Shown here: piece by piece, positions 40,031 through 49,270 of the stretch
How the letters are laid out: each line of letters begins with the position of its first letter
Numbering within the stretch: position 1 is the stretch's first letter
Notes under the pieces: generated by a model
Told to the model about the DNA's origin: nothing
Seen by the model: the letters and a program-made list of their open reading frames with translations, nothing else
Database searches by the model: none
From: Oleisolibacter albus
GTDB lineage: Bacteria > Pseudomonadota > Alphaproteobacteria > Azospirillales > Azospirillaceae
NCBI RefSeq assembly: GCF_003336875.1
Contig: NZ_QGNJ01000002.1
Coordinates: 372,001 to 436,000 of the forward strand
Length of the DNA: 64,000 nt
Direction: 5' to 3'
Made by a program: the position numbers and the translations under genes

Positions 40031-40810
40031 ATGACCGAGCCGCAACCCCCTTCTGTGAGCATCCGAGTCCGCGATTTAAGCAAGTGCTTCGGGCGCGTGA
40101 CTGCGGTTGATCATATCTCTTTCGATGTGCCGGCGGGCCAGACCGTGGCCCTGCTGGGTGGAAATGGTGCCGGGAAGACCACCACCCTGTCTATCCTGCT
40201 GGGGCTGCTGCTGCCCAGTTCCGGCACGGTGGAGGTGCTGGGGCACGATATGCTGCGCGAGCGCTACCGCGTTCTGCCGCGCATGAATTTTTCCAGCCCC
40301 TATGTTGATCTGCCCCATCGGTTGACGGTGGAGGAGAACCTGACCGTCTACGCCCATCTTTACGGGCTGACCGGCTATCGCCGCCGCATCCGCACCTTGG
40401 CGGAGGAACTGGATCTTCTGCCGTTGCTGAACCGGCTGTCGGGAGGGCTGTCGGCCGGGCAGAAGACCCGGGTGGCCCTGGCCAAGGCGCTGTTGAACGA
40501 ACCGGAGCTGCTGCTGCTGGACGAGCCGACGGCCAGCCTGGACCCGGACACGGCCGACTGGATCAGGACCTATCTGGAGCGGTTCAGGGTCCGGACCGGG
40601 GCCACCATCCTGCTTGCCAGTCATAACATGGCCGAGGTCGAGCGACTCTGCCATTCCGTACTGGTGATGAAGGCGGGCCGCATCGTCGACCGCGGGCCGC
40701 CCGATGCCCTTCTGGCCCGCTATGGCCGGGATTCGCTGGAGGAGGTGTTCCTCGACATCGCCCGCGACCGCCGCGCGGCCGCGCACCCGGCCGACGGCGT
40801 GCGGTCATGA
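40031..40810 (+). CDS. ABC transporter ATP-binding protein, orphan
   Basis: A 259-residue ATPase with Walker A GGNGAGKTT (about residues 47-55), signature LSAGQKTRV, Walker B LLLLDEPTASLDP and the switch His in ASHNMAEV. It resembles the ATPase of ABC-2 type exporters. It lacks a permease partner: its stop is embedded in ATGACC, the typical overlap with a permease start, but the frame that starts there ends after about 45 codons. No permease gene is found on either strand nearby. It is divergent from regB. Confidence 0.85.
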   Translation: MTEPQPPSVSIRVRDLSKCFGRVTAVDHISFDVPAGQTVALLGGNGAGKTTTLSILLGLLLPSSGTVEVLGHDMLRERYRVLPRMNFSSPYVDLPHRLTVEENLTVYAHLYGLTGYRRRIRTLAEELDLLPLLNRLSGGLSAGQKTRVALAKALLNEPELLLLDEPTASLDPDTADWIRTYLERFRVRTGATILLASHNMAEVERLCHSVLVMKAGRIVDRGPPDALLARYGRDSLEEVFLDIARDRRAAAHPADGVRS

Positions 40811-40843
40811 CCGATGGATATGGCCTCGGGTGTCCATGCCGGT

Positions 40844-41161
40844 TCAGTCCAGCAATTGCCGTCGGGCCTCATCCAGCAGGACCGCCATTTCCTGCTCCAC
40901 CTGCTGTGCCGGGATCGACAGGCCGCGGGCGGCAAAGTCGTTGAGGATGCGGCGGAGCACGTCGGCATGGCCTGGCTCCTCCAGGTCCACGGTGACCAGT
41001 TCCAGGCTGTAGGCTTTGGCCTCCTCGTCGCCCATACCCATCTGCTCTGCCGCCCATCGTCCCACCAGCTTGGCCCGGCGGGCATAGATGCGGAACATCA
41101 GGTCCTGATCGGCACTGAACTTGGCCTCGAAAGCCCTTTCGCGTTCGTCGAAGGTGGTCAT
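40844..41161 (-). CDS. F1-ATPase inhibitor zeta subunit (DUF1476)
   Basis: A 105-residue helical protein of the DUF1476 family, the zeta subunit that inhibits F1-ATPase in alphaproteobacteria. The N-terminal inhibitory helix reads FDERERAFEAKFSADQDL and continues MFRIYARRAKLVGRWAAEQM, as in the family; a long coiled, acidic C-terminal part follows. The start at ATG 41161 is preceded by GGGAGGACCGCAG. It is a lineage marker for alphaproteobacteria. Confidence 0.92.
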   Translation of the reverse strand: MTTFDERERAFEAKFSADQDLMFRIYARRAKLVGRWAAEQMGMGDEEAKAYSLELVTVDLEEPGHADVLRRILNDFAARGLSIPAQQVEQEMAVLLDEARRQLLD

Positions 41162-41373
41162 CTGCGGTCCTCCCAGGTGGCACCGTCTTGCGCGGCGGCA
41201 TTCTGTCGGGCATCGCGTCACGACGGACCAGGTGGGGTCCGGCTTGAGCGGCGCCCATCCCCCTTATATATGGGCATCCGAGATGCCTGCCATGTGCCAA
41301 CAGCATCGCACAAGGTCCGGCAGATGCCCAGGATCTGGATCAATCGGCCCGAGATAGGATGGGGTAACAGCCC

Positions 41374-42141
41374 ATGTGCAGCGTGGTGATTCTGCGGCGA
41401 CCCGGCCATGACTGGCCGCTGCTGCTGGGCGCCAACCGCGACGAGATGGTGGGGCGACCCTGGCGGCCGCCGGGCCGCCATTGGCCCGACCGGCCGGACC
41501 TGGTGGCTGGGCTGGACGAGACGGCGGGTGGCAGCTGGCTTGGCCTCAACGACCATGGGGTGGTGGCTGCGGTGCTGAACCGGGTCGGCACGCTGGGGCC
41601 GGCCGAGGGCAAACGGTCCCGCGGCGAGCTGGTGCTGGAGTCGCTGGACCATGCCGATGCGGCAGAGGCGGCCGAGGCGCTGTCGCACCTGAACCCCCAG
41701 GCCTACCGGCCTTTCAACCTGCTGCTGGCGGACAACCGGGATGCCTATGTGCTGATCCATCGCGGCGACCGTCTGGCGCTGGACCGGGTGCCGGAGGGGC
41801 TGTCGATGCTGACGGCCCATGATCTCAATGACACGGCGCATAGTGCGCGCCAGCGTTTCTACCAGCCGCTGTTCGCCGCGGCCGCCGTGCCCGATCCCGA
41901 TGCGGGCGACTGGCGCGGCTGGGAAACGCTGCTGGCCAGCCGGATCTGGGACGGGGAGGAGGCGGGTCCCCGTGGTGCCATGTGCGTGGTGACGCCAGTG
42001 GGGTTCGAAACCGTGTGCAGCAGCCTGTTGGCGTTGCCGTCTGCGGCGCGGGCGGGAAGGGCAGGCGGCGCTCTGCCGGTGTTTCGTTTCGCGCCGGGCC
42101 GTCCGGACCGGACGGCCTTCGCCGGAGTGGATCTGGGCTGA
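41374..42141 (+). CDS. NRDE (TANGO2-like) protein
   Basis: A 255-residue protein of the NRDE family. The N-terminus MCSVVILRRP has the catalytic-type Cys2 of Ntn hydrolase-like proteins, and the family tetrapeptide NRDE lies at residues 21-24 (GANRDEMVG). SWLGLNDHGVVAAVLNR, near residue 55, is also typical. Eukaryotic TANGO2 relatives have been linked to heme or lipid handling; the bacterial function is not settled. A ribosome binding site is weak. Confidence 0.85.
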   Translation: MCSVVILRRPGHDWPLLLGANRDEMVGRPWRPPGRHWPDRPDLVAGLDETAGGSWLGLNDHGVVAAVLNRVGTLGPAEGKRSRGELVLESLDHADAAEAAEALSHLNPQAYRPFNLLLADNRDAYVLIHRGDRLALDRVPEGLSMLTAHDLNDTAHSARQRFYQPLFAAAAVPDPDAGDWRGWETLLASRIWDGEEAGPRGAMCVVTPVGFETVCSSLLALPSAARAGRAGGALPVFRFAPGRPDRTAFAGVDLG

Positions 42142-42170
42142 TCGGCTTACGGCCGCTTTCCCAGCCCTTC

Positions 42171-42386
42171 TTACAGCATGGCGTTCAGGACCAGGATCAT
42201 CAGGGCAGCGACGCTGAGCGCGCCCATGGTCTCCACCAGCTCGGTGGCCTCGGGTAGGCGGGCCAGCAGCCGCTCGCCGAAGGATCCAGATGCGGGCCGG
42301 CGCAGGGAAGGGCGCAGGCTGGTGCGGCGGGTGGGCAGCGGACGGATAGTGGCCGGGCTGGTGGCGATCAGGGTGGTCATTTTCAT
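42171..42386 (-). CDS. Small membrane-anchored protein (71 aa), unknown
   Basis: Starts ATG 42386 behind GGGAGATGAAA. The N-terminal half is Thr/Arg/Pro-rich ([20 protein letters not shown]) and disordered; a C-terminal hydrophobic helix ([18 protein letters not shown]) ends the protein. No family was recognised. It converges on the NRDE gene. Confidence 0.5.
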   Translation of the reverse strand: MKMTTLIATSPATIRPLPTRRTSLRPSLRRPASGSFGERLLARLPEATELVETMGALSVAALMILVLNAML

Positions 42387-42636
42387 CTCCCGTTATGGAG
42401 GGGGGCGGATGCCTTCTCCTTCTGCATCCGCCGTGCCAAGACGTGAAACGGCCCTTTTTCGTGGCAATGGCACCTGGGCAATGGCGGGGTTGCCATTTAG
42501 TGGGGATTTTGACCAGCCGCATGGTGAATTCAACCACTTGCTCCCGGCGGGGCAGGCCGGTGCCGCATTTCGTCCCGGCGGCCATCCCCGATGCGTACAG
42601 GGGGAGTGGGTTACTCACCCCGCAGACCTCGCTCCA
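42387..42636. other. Intergenic region upstream of purC
   Basis: No gene recognised. A hairpin CGGATGC/GCATCCG (near 42409-42432) lies just upstream of the small membrane gene. No tRNA or repeat was seen. Confidence 0.35.
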
Positions 42637-42665
42637 TTGTGCTTCCGGCTGTTGCTTGCTATACC
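42637..42665 (+). promoter_or_regulatory. Possible sigma-70 promoter of purC
   Basis: TTGTGC (42637-42642) and TATACC (42660-42665) are separated by exactly 17 bases, 78 bases before the purC start. Match to consensus is moderate. Confidence 0.3.
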
Positions 42666-42742
42666 GGGGGCCGTTCGGACCCGCGTGGCCTGGCTGCGCG
42701 GGTCCTTCGCCCTTTTGCCGAACCACATTCTGGACGTTCTCC

Positions 42743-43507
42743 ATGACCCGACGCCGGCGGATCTACGAAGGCAAGGCCAAGATCCTGTATGAGGGTCCCG
42801 AGCCTGGCACGCTCGTGCAGTATTTCAAGGACGACGCCACCGCGTTCAATGCCCAGAAGAAGGGCACGATCACCGGCAAGGGCGTGCTGAACAACCGGAT
42901 CAGCGAATATCTGATGACGAAGCTGGGGGAAATCGGGATCCCGACCCACTTCGTCCGCCGCCTGAACATGCGCGAGCAGCTGGTGCGCGAGGTGGAGATC
43001 ATTCCGATCGAGGTGGTGGTCCGCAACATCGCTGCCGGGTCCCTGACCAAGCGTTTCGGCATCCCCGAAGGCACGCCGCTGCCCCGCTCCATCGTCGAGT
43101 ACTATTACAAGCACGATGAACTGGGCGATCCGATGGTCTCGGAAGAGCACATCACCGCCTTCGGTTGGGCCACGCCCCAGGACCTGGACGACATGCTGTC
43201 GCTGGCCCTGCGCATCAACGACTATCTCTCCGGCCTGTTCCTGGGCATCGGCTTGAAGCTGGTGGACTTCAAGGTGGAGTTCGGTCGGCTGTGGGAGAAC
43301 GAGGAGGTCCGTCTGGTTCTGGCCGACGAGATCAGCCCCGACAATTGTCGTCTGTGGGACAGCAAGACCAACGAGAAGCTGGACAAGGACCGCTTCCGCC
43401 AGGACCTGGGCAATGTGGCCGAGGCCTATCAGGAAGTGGCCCGGCGCTTGGGCATCCTGCCCGAGGCGGGTCCCGGCGACCACACCGCGCCCAAGCTGGT
43501 GCAGTAA
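42743..43507 (+). CDS. purC: Phosphoribosylaminoimidazole-succinocarboxamide synthase
   Basis: A 254-residue SAICAR synthase, the purine-biosynthesis enzyme that joins aspartate to CAIR with ATP. Family motifs are [15 protein letters not shown] at the start, [25 protein letters not shown], and FKVEFGR near residue 175 with [14 protein letters not shown]. The length is typical. The start ATG 42743 matches family length; upstream frames are non-coding. purS follows at 43574. Confidence 0.97.
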   Translation: MTRRRRIYEGKAKILYEGPEPGTLVQYFKDDATAFNAQKKGTITGKGVLNNRISEYLMTKLGEIGIPTHFVRRLNMREQLVREVEIIPIEVVVRNIAAGSLTKRFGIPEGTPLPRSIVEYYYKHDELGDPMVSEEHITAFGWATPQDLDDMLSLALRINDYLSGLFLGIGLKLVDFKVEFGRLWENEEVRLVLADEISPDNCRLWDSKTNEKLDKDRFRQDLGNVAEAYQEVARRLGILPEAGPGDHTAPKLVQ

Positions 43508-43573
43508 CCTCCCGCAAAGCCCTGCTCCGCAAGGCCCCATTCATCAAGGCCCCGCTCCTCAAGGATTTCGAAG

Positions 43574-43816
43574 ATGAAGGCCAAGGTCGTCGTCACCCTG
43601 AAGCATGGCGTTCTCGATCCCCAGGGCAAGGCCATCGGCCATGCCCTGCAGACCCTGGGCTTCCAGGGCGTGGGCGATGTGCGCCAGGGCAAGCTGATCG
43701 AGCTGGAGCTGAGCGAGACCGATCCGGCCAAGGCCAAGGCCGCGGTCGAGGAGATGTGCCGCAAGCTGCTGGCCAACACGGTGATCGAGAACTACGCCAT
43801 CGAACTGGTTGCGTGA
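43574..43816 (+). CDS. purS: FGAM synthase subunit PurS
   Basis: An 80-residue protein, the smallest component of the PurSQL FGAM synthase. It begins MKAKVVVTLKHGVLDPQGKA and has the segment QGVGDVRQGKLIELEL, as in family members. Structural role: it bridges PurQ and PurL. Here purQ and purL do not follow; the next gene encodes an exported protein. Confidence 0.93.
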   Translation: MKAKVVVTLKHGVLDPQGKAIGHALQTLGFQGVGDVRQGKLIELELSETDPAKAKAAVEEMCRKLLANTVIENYAIELVA

Positions 43817-43823
43817 GGGGCCA

Positions 43824-44333
43824 ATGCGGGATTGCGGCCTGTCCCTGCTGATGCTGGTGGTGGTTGCCGGGGCCGCTCTGGCCGGGGGGCCGGCCCAGGC
43901 CGGTGGTGCCGATGTGCTGGCTTGTCTGGAAATCCGAGACGACCAGGCCCGTCTTGCCTGTTTTGATCGCACGGCCCCTTCCCTGCGCACGGCCGTGCCG
44001 GCCACCTCTGCGGATGCTACCGTCTCCACTGTACTGGAACCTCCGCGCGACCCGGTTCGTGAGTTCGGCCGTGAGCGGACCGAGTCTGGCCGGCGTGAAG
44101 TTGAAGCGCAGCAGGTCGACGCCATTCAGGCGGCGGTGCGCACGGTGCGCCAACTCCAGCCCGGCCGCTACATCCTCAGCCTGGATAATGGCCAAGTCTG
44201 GTATGTCAAGGATGCTGGTTCTCGCCGGATCGAGAAGAATGATCGGGTTGAGATCAAGCGCGCCATCATGGATGGCTATGCCATGGTGGTGAATGCGACC
44301 GGACGAATCATCCGGGTTGAGCGGGTAGACTGA
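43824..44333 (+). CDS. Exported protein with a CLEIRDDQARLACFD-type motif
   Basis: A 169-residue protein with a signal peptide (MRDCGLSLLMLVVVAGAALA) and a short mature domain. The N-terminal mature part carries LACLEIRDDQARLACFDRTA, a pair of Cys seen in assorted proteobacterial periplasmic proteins. The C-terminal half (about 110-169) looks like a small beta-barrel (GRYILSLDNGQVWYVKDAG and RIIRVERVD). No firm function. It starts 8 bases after purS and is probably in the same transcript. Confidence 0.65.
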   Translation: MRDCGLSLLMLVVVAGAALAGGPAQAGGADVLACLEIRDDQARLACFDRTAPSLRTAVPATSADATVSTVLEPPRDPVREFGRERTESGRREVEAQQVDAIQAAVRTVRQLQPGRYILSLDNGQVWYVKDAGSRRIEKNDRVEIKRAIMDGYAMVVNATGRIIRVERVD

Positions 44334-44458
44334 TCTCCCTGACTCGGGCAGGTGGATCCGCGGCCCTATTCCATGCAAGATCGATGGAGGCTGGCCGCCT
44401 TGCCGCGGGCAGTCCGACATATGATGTCGGCGCACCAATGCGGGTGGCGGAGGCGTGG

Positions 44459-45868
44459 ATGCGGTTCGTCCGGATGGGGAGGGCGGTTCTGGCCGCTGGC
44501 TGGTTGTGTCTGGGCGGCACAGCTGTGGCGGAGCCGTTCCGGGTTGACGACAGGGCGATGGCCACCGCGGCCCTGCTGCGGGCGACAGCCCTGGACAGCC
44601 GCCTGTCCTTCCAGATCGTCGAATCCGTGACCACCGAGGTTGGACCGCGTCTGGCCGGCAGTCCTGGTGATGTCCGGGCCGTTGCCTGGGCCGAAGCCAA
44701 GCTGAAATCCCTGGGCTTCGACACGGTCTGGACCGAACCCGTCCCCATCCCCGCCTGGGAGCGGGGCGAGGGCACGGCGGAGATCCTGACTCCGTTTCCG
44801 CAGCCTTTGACCATCACCGCCCTGGGCAACAGTGTCGCCACGCCGCCGATGGGGATCGAGGCCGAGGTGGTGGCCTTTCCCACGCTGGAGGCGCTGGCCG
44901 CCGCCCCGGCGGACTCGCTGAAGGGGCGGATCGCCTATGTCGGCCAGAGAATGTGGCGCACGCAGGATGGGTCTGCCTACGGGGCGGTCGTGCCCATGCG
45001 TAGCGGCGCCGCTGCGGAAGCGGCAAAGCGGGGAGCCGTGGCCACGCTGATCCGATCCGTCGGCACCGACACTCATCGGTTTCCCCACACCGGCATGATG
45101 CGCTACGAGGCGGGCTTGCCCCAGATCCCGGTGGCAGCCCTGTCGAATCCCGATGCCGACCTGCTGGAACGTCAGCTCCGCCATGGCAAGCCGGTGACGG
45201 TGCGCCTGCGCCTGTCGCCGACGACGGGACCGGAGCGGCAGAGCCGCACCGTCATCGCCGAGATCCGCGGGCGTGAGCGGCCGGAGGAGATCGTGCTTCT
45301 GGGCGCCCATCTCGACAGCTGGGATCTGGGCACTGGTGCCATCGATGATGGGGCCGGCATCGGGATCGTCACCGCCGCGGCCACGCTGATCCGCGATCTA
45401 CCGCAACGGCCACGCCGGACCATCCGCGTGGTTCTGTTCGCGGCGGAGGAGATCGGGCTGGTGGGGGGCCGGGCCTATGCCATGGCCCACCGGGCGGAAT
45501 TGCCCAACCATGTGCTGGCGACCGAGGCCGATTTCGGCGGCGGCCGCGTCTGGCGCCTGGAAACCCGCCTGCCGGAGGCGCGCCGGCCCGAGGCGAAGCC
45601 CTTTGCCACCGCTCTGCTGCCCCTGGGCATCGCCCTGGATGGCAATGAGGCCCATGGCGGCCCGGATCTGGGGCCGATGCGGGCTGTCGGCGTTCCCGTG
45701 CTGACGCTGGCCCAGGATGGCAGCGATTATTTCGACGTCCACCACACGGCCGATGACACGCTGGACAAGATCGATCCGGCGGCCCTGGCCCAGGCCACGG
45801 CCGCCTATGCCATCATCGCCTGGCTTGCCGCCGAGGGGGAGGGGGATCTTCGTTCGGGCGCTGAATAG
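44459..45868 (+). CDS. M28-family zinc peptidase, exported
   Basis: A 469-residue peptidase with a signal peptide (RAVLAAGWLCLGGTAVA). A protease-associated domain is inserted before the catalytic core. Zinc ligands and catalytic residues are visible in GAHLDSWDLGTGAIDDGAG, the Glu pair in FAAEEIGLVGG, EADFGGG and the last His in DVHHTADDT. Family members are aminopeptidases or carboxypeptidases such as carboxypeptidase Q. ATG 44459 lies behind GGCGGAGG. It would act in the periplasm. A terminator follows. Confidence 0.92.
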   Translation: MRFVRMGRAVLAAGWLCLGGTAVAEPFRVDDRAMATAALLRATALDSRLSFQIVESVTTEVGPRLAGSPGDVRAVAWAEAKLKSLGFDTVWTEPVPIPAWERGEGTAEILTPFPQPLTITALGNSVATPPMGIEAEVVAFPTLEALAAAPADSLKGRIAYVGQRMWRTQDGSAYGAVVPMRSGAAAEAAKRGAVATLIRSVGTDTHRFPHTGMMRYEAGLPQIPVAALSNPDADLLERQLRHGKPVTVRLRLSPTTGPERQSRTVIAEIRGRERPEEIVLLGAHLDSWDLGTGAIDDGAGIGIVTAAATLIRDLPQRPRRTIRVVLFAAEEIGLVGGRAYAMAHRAELPNHVLATEADFGGGRVWRLETRLPEARRPEAKPFATALLPLGIALDGNEAHGGPDLGPMRAVGVPVLTLAQDGSDYFDVHHTADDTLDKIDPAALAQATAAYAIIAWLAAEGEGDLRSGAE

Positions 45869-45908
45869 AAAAGAAATATTGCACCGATAAGCGCGATTTT
45901 ACGGAAAT

Positions 45909-45944
45909 ATGGCCGCAGTTTGACTGCGGCCATTTCTTTTTTTT
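45909..45944 (+). terminator. Strong intrinsic terminator after the M28 peptidase
   Basis: A perfect 10-bp stem (ATGGCCGCAG at 45909-45918 with CTGCGGCCAT at 45924-45933) is followed by TTTCTTTTTTTT. Confidence 0.95.
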
Positions 45945-46359
45945 GAACATTGCCATTCGGCAGAGTGCGAATTGCGTCTGTAATGAATGTCAATTTCAGA
46001 TATAGCTGGCAATCATATTGTGGATTTGTTCATCTTATAATATTTCCGGAATTTGTTTCGCGATGCAAACCAAAGAAATTAAAAAACAAAATATGACTAA
46101 CATTCATTATAAAGTTATCTTAACTGATCAATTTACGGAACTACATTCAAATATATGTCGTTGTCGCCACACTATCGGTCAGGAATATCCGGTTTCGTGA
46201 ATTTTTTCTTGCGACGAAAGCGATTTCGGCTTGGATTTCTTAGCTCCTGCATCACAAGAACCATGGAAGGCGGCCGTCAGCCCGCCCGGTTCTGACGTCA
46301 GGACACCGGTCCGCAGGGCCGAGGAATTGGGATACTTCGACCGAAGGGAATGTGAAACG
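45945..46359. other. AT-rich leader and promoter region of the TonB receptor gene
   Basis: About 280 bases (to about 46230) are distinctly AT-rich against the GC-rich surroundings. Short stretches such as TTATAAT (near 46035) could serve as promoter elements. No gene was identified. It precedes the TonB-dependent receptor with a leader of more than 100 bases. Confidence 0.4.
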
Positions 46360-49194
46360 ATGACTTCTCCGCGTAGCACCGCGGGTTCCCGCGCTCTTCT
46401 TCTGGCAGGCGCCGCGCTTGTCAGCCTGGCCCTGCCGGCCGTCGCTCAGGCTCAGGACGCCCTGGAAGAGATCGTGGTGACCGGTTCACGCATCGCGCGT
46501 CCGAACCTGACCGCCCCCAGCCCGGTGACGGTTGTCGACAGCGAGGCGTTGCTGTCCCGCGGCACCACAAATCCAGCCGACTATCTGAACCAGTTGCCGT
46601 CGCTCGGCGTGCCTTCGGTTTCGTCCACCAATTCGAATTTCACGACCACAGCGGCGGGCCTGAACCTCATCAACCTGCGCAACCTGGGCACCGAGCGCAC
46701 CCTGGTCCTGGTCAATGGCCGCCGCCATGTGGGCGGTACCGGCGGCAGCAATGCCGTCGATATCAACTCCATCCCCAGTGACCTGATCGAGCGCATCGAT
46801 GTGGTGACCGGTGGCGCTTCGGCCGTGTATGGCTCCGAGGCCGTGGCCGGCGTCGTCAACTTCGTGCTGAAGGACAATTTCGAGGGCGTCAAGGCTGGGG
46901 TGCAGTACGGCGTCACTGATGAAGGCGATGGCCAGAATGTGCATGCCTACAGCTTGATCGGCGCTAACATGGCCAATGGCCGTGGCAACGTCGCTCTGAA
47001 TGTTGGTTATGACAAGACTGATTCGATCAAGTCAAAGGACCGCTCTTTCTCGTCCGTCGACACCACCCGTGGCGCTACCGGCAAGCTGACCCGCCCGGCC
47101 TACAGCTACTATGGCAAGGATGGCCTGTTCTATTACAACATTCCCGGTAGCACCACCGGTGAAACTACCGATCTGTACAATCCGGATGGAACCCTGTTCA
47201 ATCGCACGGCCAATGGCTACAACCGTGACCAGGACCGCCTGATCCAGGTGCCGACTGAACGCTATCTGGTCTCCACCAACGCCCATTACGACCTGACGGA
47301 CAATGTCCGTTGGTTCTTTGAAGGCACTTATGCCCGGACTGAGGGCGACAGCCAGCAGGAGCCGATTACCGTCGGCGACCAGACCCAGGTCGGCTTTGGC
47401 CCCTCGGCGCCTTATCTCAGCGTTCCGCGGACCAATCCGTTCATCCCGCAGGCGATCAAGGATCTGGCTCCGGATGCCAACGAGCCGGTGCAGTTCGAGC
47501 GCCGTTTCAGCGAACTGGGGCTGCGCCGGTCTGATTTCACGCGCCAGACCTTCCGCTTCGCCACCGGCTTCGAGGGTGATCTGATTCCGGACACCAGCTG
47601 GAAGTACAATACCTACTACAGCTATGGCAAAGTGACCGAAGCCCAGACCAGCACCGGTGTCTACAACACTCAGCGCATGGCCCAGGCCCTGGACGCAACG
47701 ACGATCAACGGTCAGATCGTCTGCGCCGATGCCGCGGCCCGTGCCATGGGATGTGCACCGATCAATCTGTTCGGCGCCGGCAAGGTCAGCCAAGCCGCTC
47801 TGGACTATGTGCGCGCCAGCTCGAACTATGATGCCGACATCAAGCAGCAGGTCGGTAGCCTGAGCTTCACTGGCGATGTCGTCGAGCTTCCGGCCGGCCC
47901 GGTGGGTGTGGCCTTTGGTGGCGAGTGGCGCAAGGAAGCCAGTTCTACCGAGTTCGACCCGCTGACCCTGTCGGGCCTGTCCTCAGGCAATCAGGCGGCC
48001 AATACAAAGGGCAGCTATCGCGTCTGGGAAGGTTTCGGCGAAGTCAATGTGCCGCTGCTCGCGGATATGCAGTTCGTGAAGTATCTCGGTGTGGACGCCG
48101 CCGTCCGCTACTCCGACTACAGCACGGTCGGCAGCCTGTGGAGCTACAAGGGCGGTGCCGAATATGCTCCGATCGACGATGTCCGCTTCCGGGCCACTTA
48201 TGCCCGCGCGGTGCGCGCGCCGAACATCTCCGAGCTGTTCGACCCGGCCCAGCAGACCTTCTCGTCGGTTTCTGATCCCTGCGCCGACGATACCCGCAAT
48301 GCGAACGCCACTCGTGCCGCCAACTGCGCCGCGACTCCGGGCGTTCGTGAAGCCATCGCCGCCGGCGGCTTCAAGCCGGGGGACAAAGATCTGATCTCCA
48401 TTCCGGGCTTCAATTCGGGCAATCCGAACCTGGATGCGGAAAAGGCCGACACCTGGACCATCGGCGCCGTGTTCACGCCGACCTTCGTCCATGGTCTGGC
48501 GGTCACCGTCGATTACTGGGACATCAAGATCAAGGACGCCATCCAGGGCATTGATCGACAGACCGCGGTTGAACAGTGCGTGGACCAAGCTCAGGGAGCG
48601 AACAACCTGTTCTGCAGCCTGGTGCAGCGTGATCCGGTCACCGGCCTGATCACCGGCCTGGACGCCCGTCAGATGAATGTGGCGACCCAGAAGGCCGCCG
48701 GTATCGACGTGCAGGTGGACTACACTCTGGAACTGGGTGATTTCAGCCCGACCCTGGACGACTCCACCCTGCATTTCAACCTGGTCGGCACCTACCTCGA
48801 TAAGAACACCTCGACCGCTTTCGCCGGTGCCACGCCGATCGACGATGCGGGCCAGGTCGGGTACTCTCGCTACAAGGCCAATCTGAGGACCACCTACAAC
48901 CAGGGTCCGCTGAGCGCCAGCTGGCTGGTCCGCTACATCGGTGCGGCCAACATGGACAACACCAAGGAGTTCAAGGACAACCGCATCCCGGCGATTGCCT
49001 ATCACGACGTCCAGGTCAGCTATACCCTGGCCGAGAAGTATCAGCTGTATGTCGGCGTCAACAACCTGCTGGACCGCAATCCGCCGATCATCGGCGGTAC
49101 CTATGCAGTCAACGTCACCGGCACGGAGACCGCTGCCGACGTCTACGACGTCACCGGCCGGTTCTTCTATACCGGCATCCGCGCCAGCTTCTAA
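46360..49194 (+). CDS. TonB-dependent outer-membrane receptor
   Basis: A 944-residue receptor. Signal peptide to about residue 31 (LVSLALPAVAQA-QD), then the plug domain with EEIVVTGSRIARPNLTAPSP (TonB-box-like segment before the plug), TERTLVLVNGRRHVGG and VTGGASAVYGSEAVAGVVNF. The 22-stranded barrel fills the rest, ending RFFYTGIRASF with terminal Phe. It would import an energy-dependent ligand such as a peptide, glycan or siderophore; the ligand is not visible. It stands alone, with terminators on both sides. The neighbourhood of many peptidases suggests peptides as one candidate. Confidence 0.95.
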   Translation: MTSPRSTAGSRALLLAGAALVSLALPAVAQAQDALEEIVVTGSRIARPNLTAPSPVTVVDSEALLSRGTTNPADYLNQLPSLGVPSVSSTNSNFTTTAAGLNLINLRNLGTERTLVLVNGRRHVGGTGGSNAVDINSIPSDLIERIDVVTGGASAVYGSEAVAGVVNFVLKDNFEGVKAGVQYGVTDEGDGQNVHAYSLIGANMANGRGNVALNVGYDKTDSIKSKDRSFSSVDTTRGATGKLTRPAYSYYGKDGLFYYNIPGSTTGETTDLYNPDGTLFNRTANGYNRDQDRLIQVPTERYLVSTNAHYDLTDNVRWFFEGTYARTEGDSQQEPITVGDQTQVGFGPSAPYLSVPRTNPFIPQAIKDLAPDANEPVQFERRFSELGLRRSDFTRQTFRFATGFEGDLIPDTSWKYNTYYSYGKVTEAQTSTGVYNTQRMAQALDATTINGQIVCADAAARAMGCAPINLFGAGKVSQAALDYVRASSNYDADIKQQVGSLSFTGDVVELPAGPVGVAFGGEWRKEASSTEFDPLTLSGLSSGNQAANTKGSYRVWEGFGEVNVPLLADMQFVKYLGVDAAVRYSDYSTVGSLWSYKGGAEYAPIDDVRFRATYARAVRAPNISELFDPAQQTFSSVSDPCADDTRNANATRAANCAATPGVREAIAAGGFKPGDKDLISIPGFNSGNPNLDAEKADTWTIGAVFTPTFVHGLAVTVDYWDIKIKDAIQGIDRQTAVEQCVDQAQGANNLFCSLVQRDPVTGLITGLDARQMNVATQKAAGIDVQVDYTLELGDFSPTLDDSTLHFNLVGTYLDKNTSTAFAGATPIDDAGQVGYSRYKANLRTTYNQGPLSASWLVRYIGAANMDNTKEFKDNRIPAIAYHDVQVSYTLAEKYQLYVGVNNLLDRNPPIIGGTYAVNVTGTETAADVYDVTGRFFYTGIRASF

Positions 49195-49220
49195 GCTGGA
49201 CGGAAGCGCCTTTGGGGAGA

Positions 49221-49254
49221 GGGGCCGCTGCAGCCGCAGCGGCTCCTTTTCTTT
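49221..49254 (+). terminator. Intrinsic terminator after the TonB receptor
   Basis: An 8-bp perfect stem (GCCGCTGC at 49224-49231 with GCAGCGGC at 49236-49243), extendable with G-U pairs, leads to TCCTTTTCTTT. It lies between converging genes. Confidence 0.82.
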
Positions 49255-49270
49255 GGTGCGCCGACAGGGA

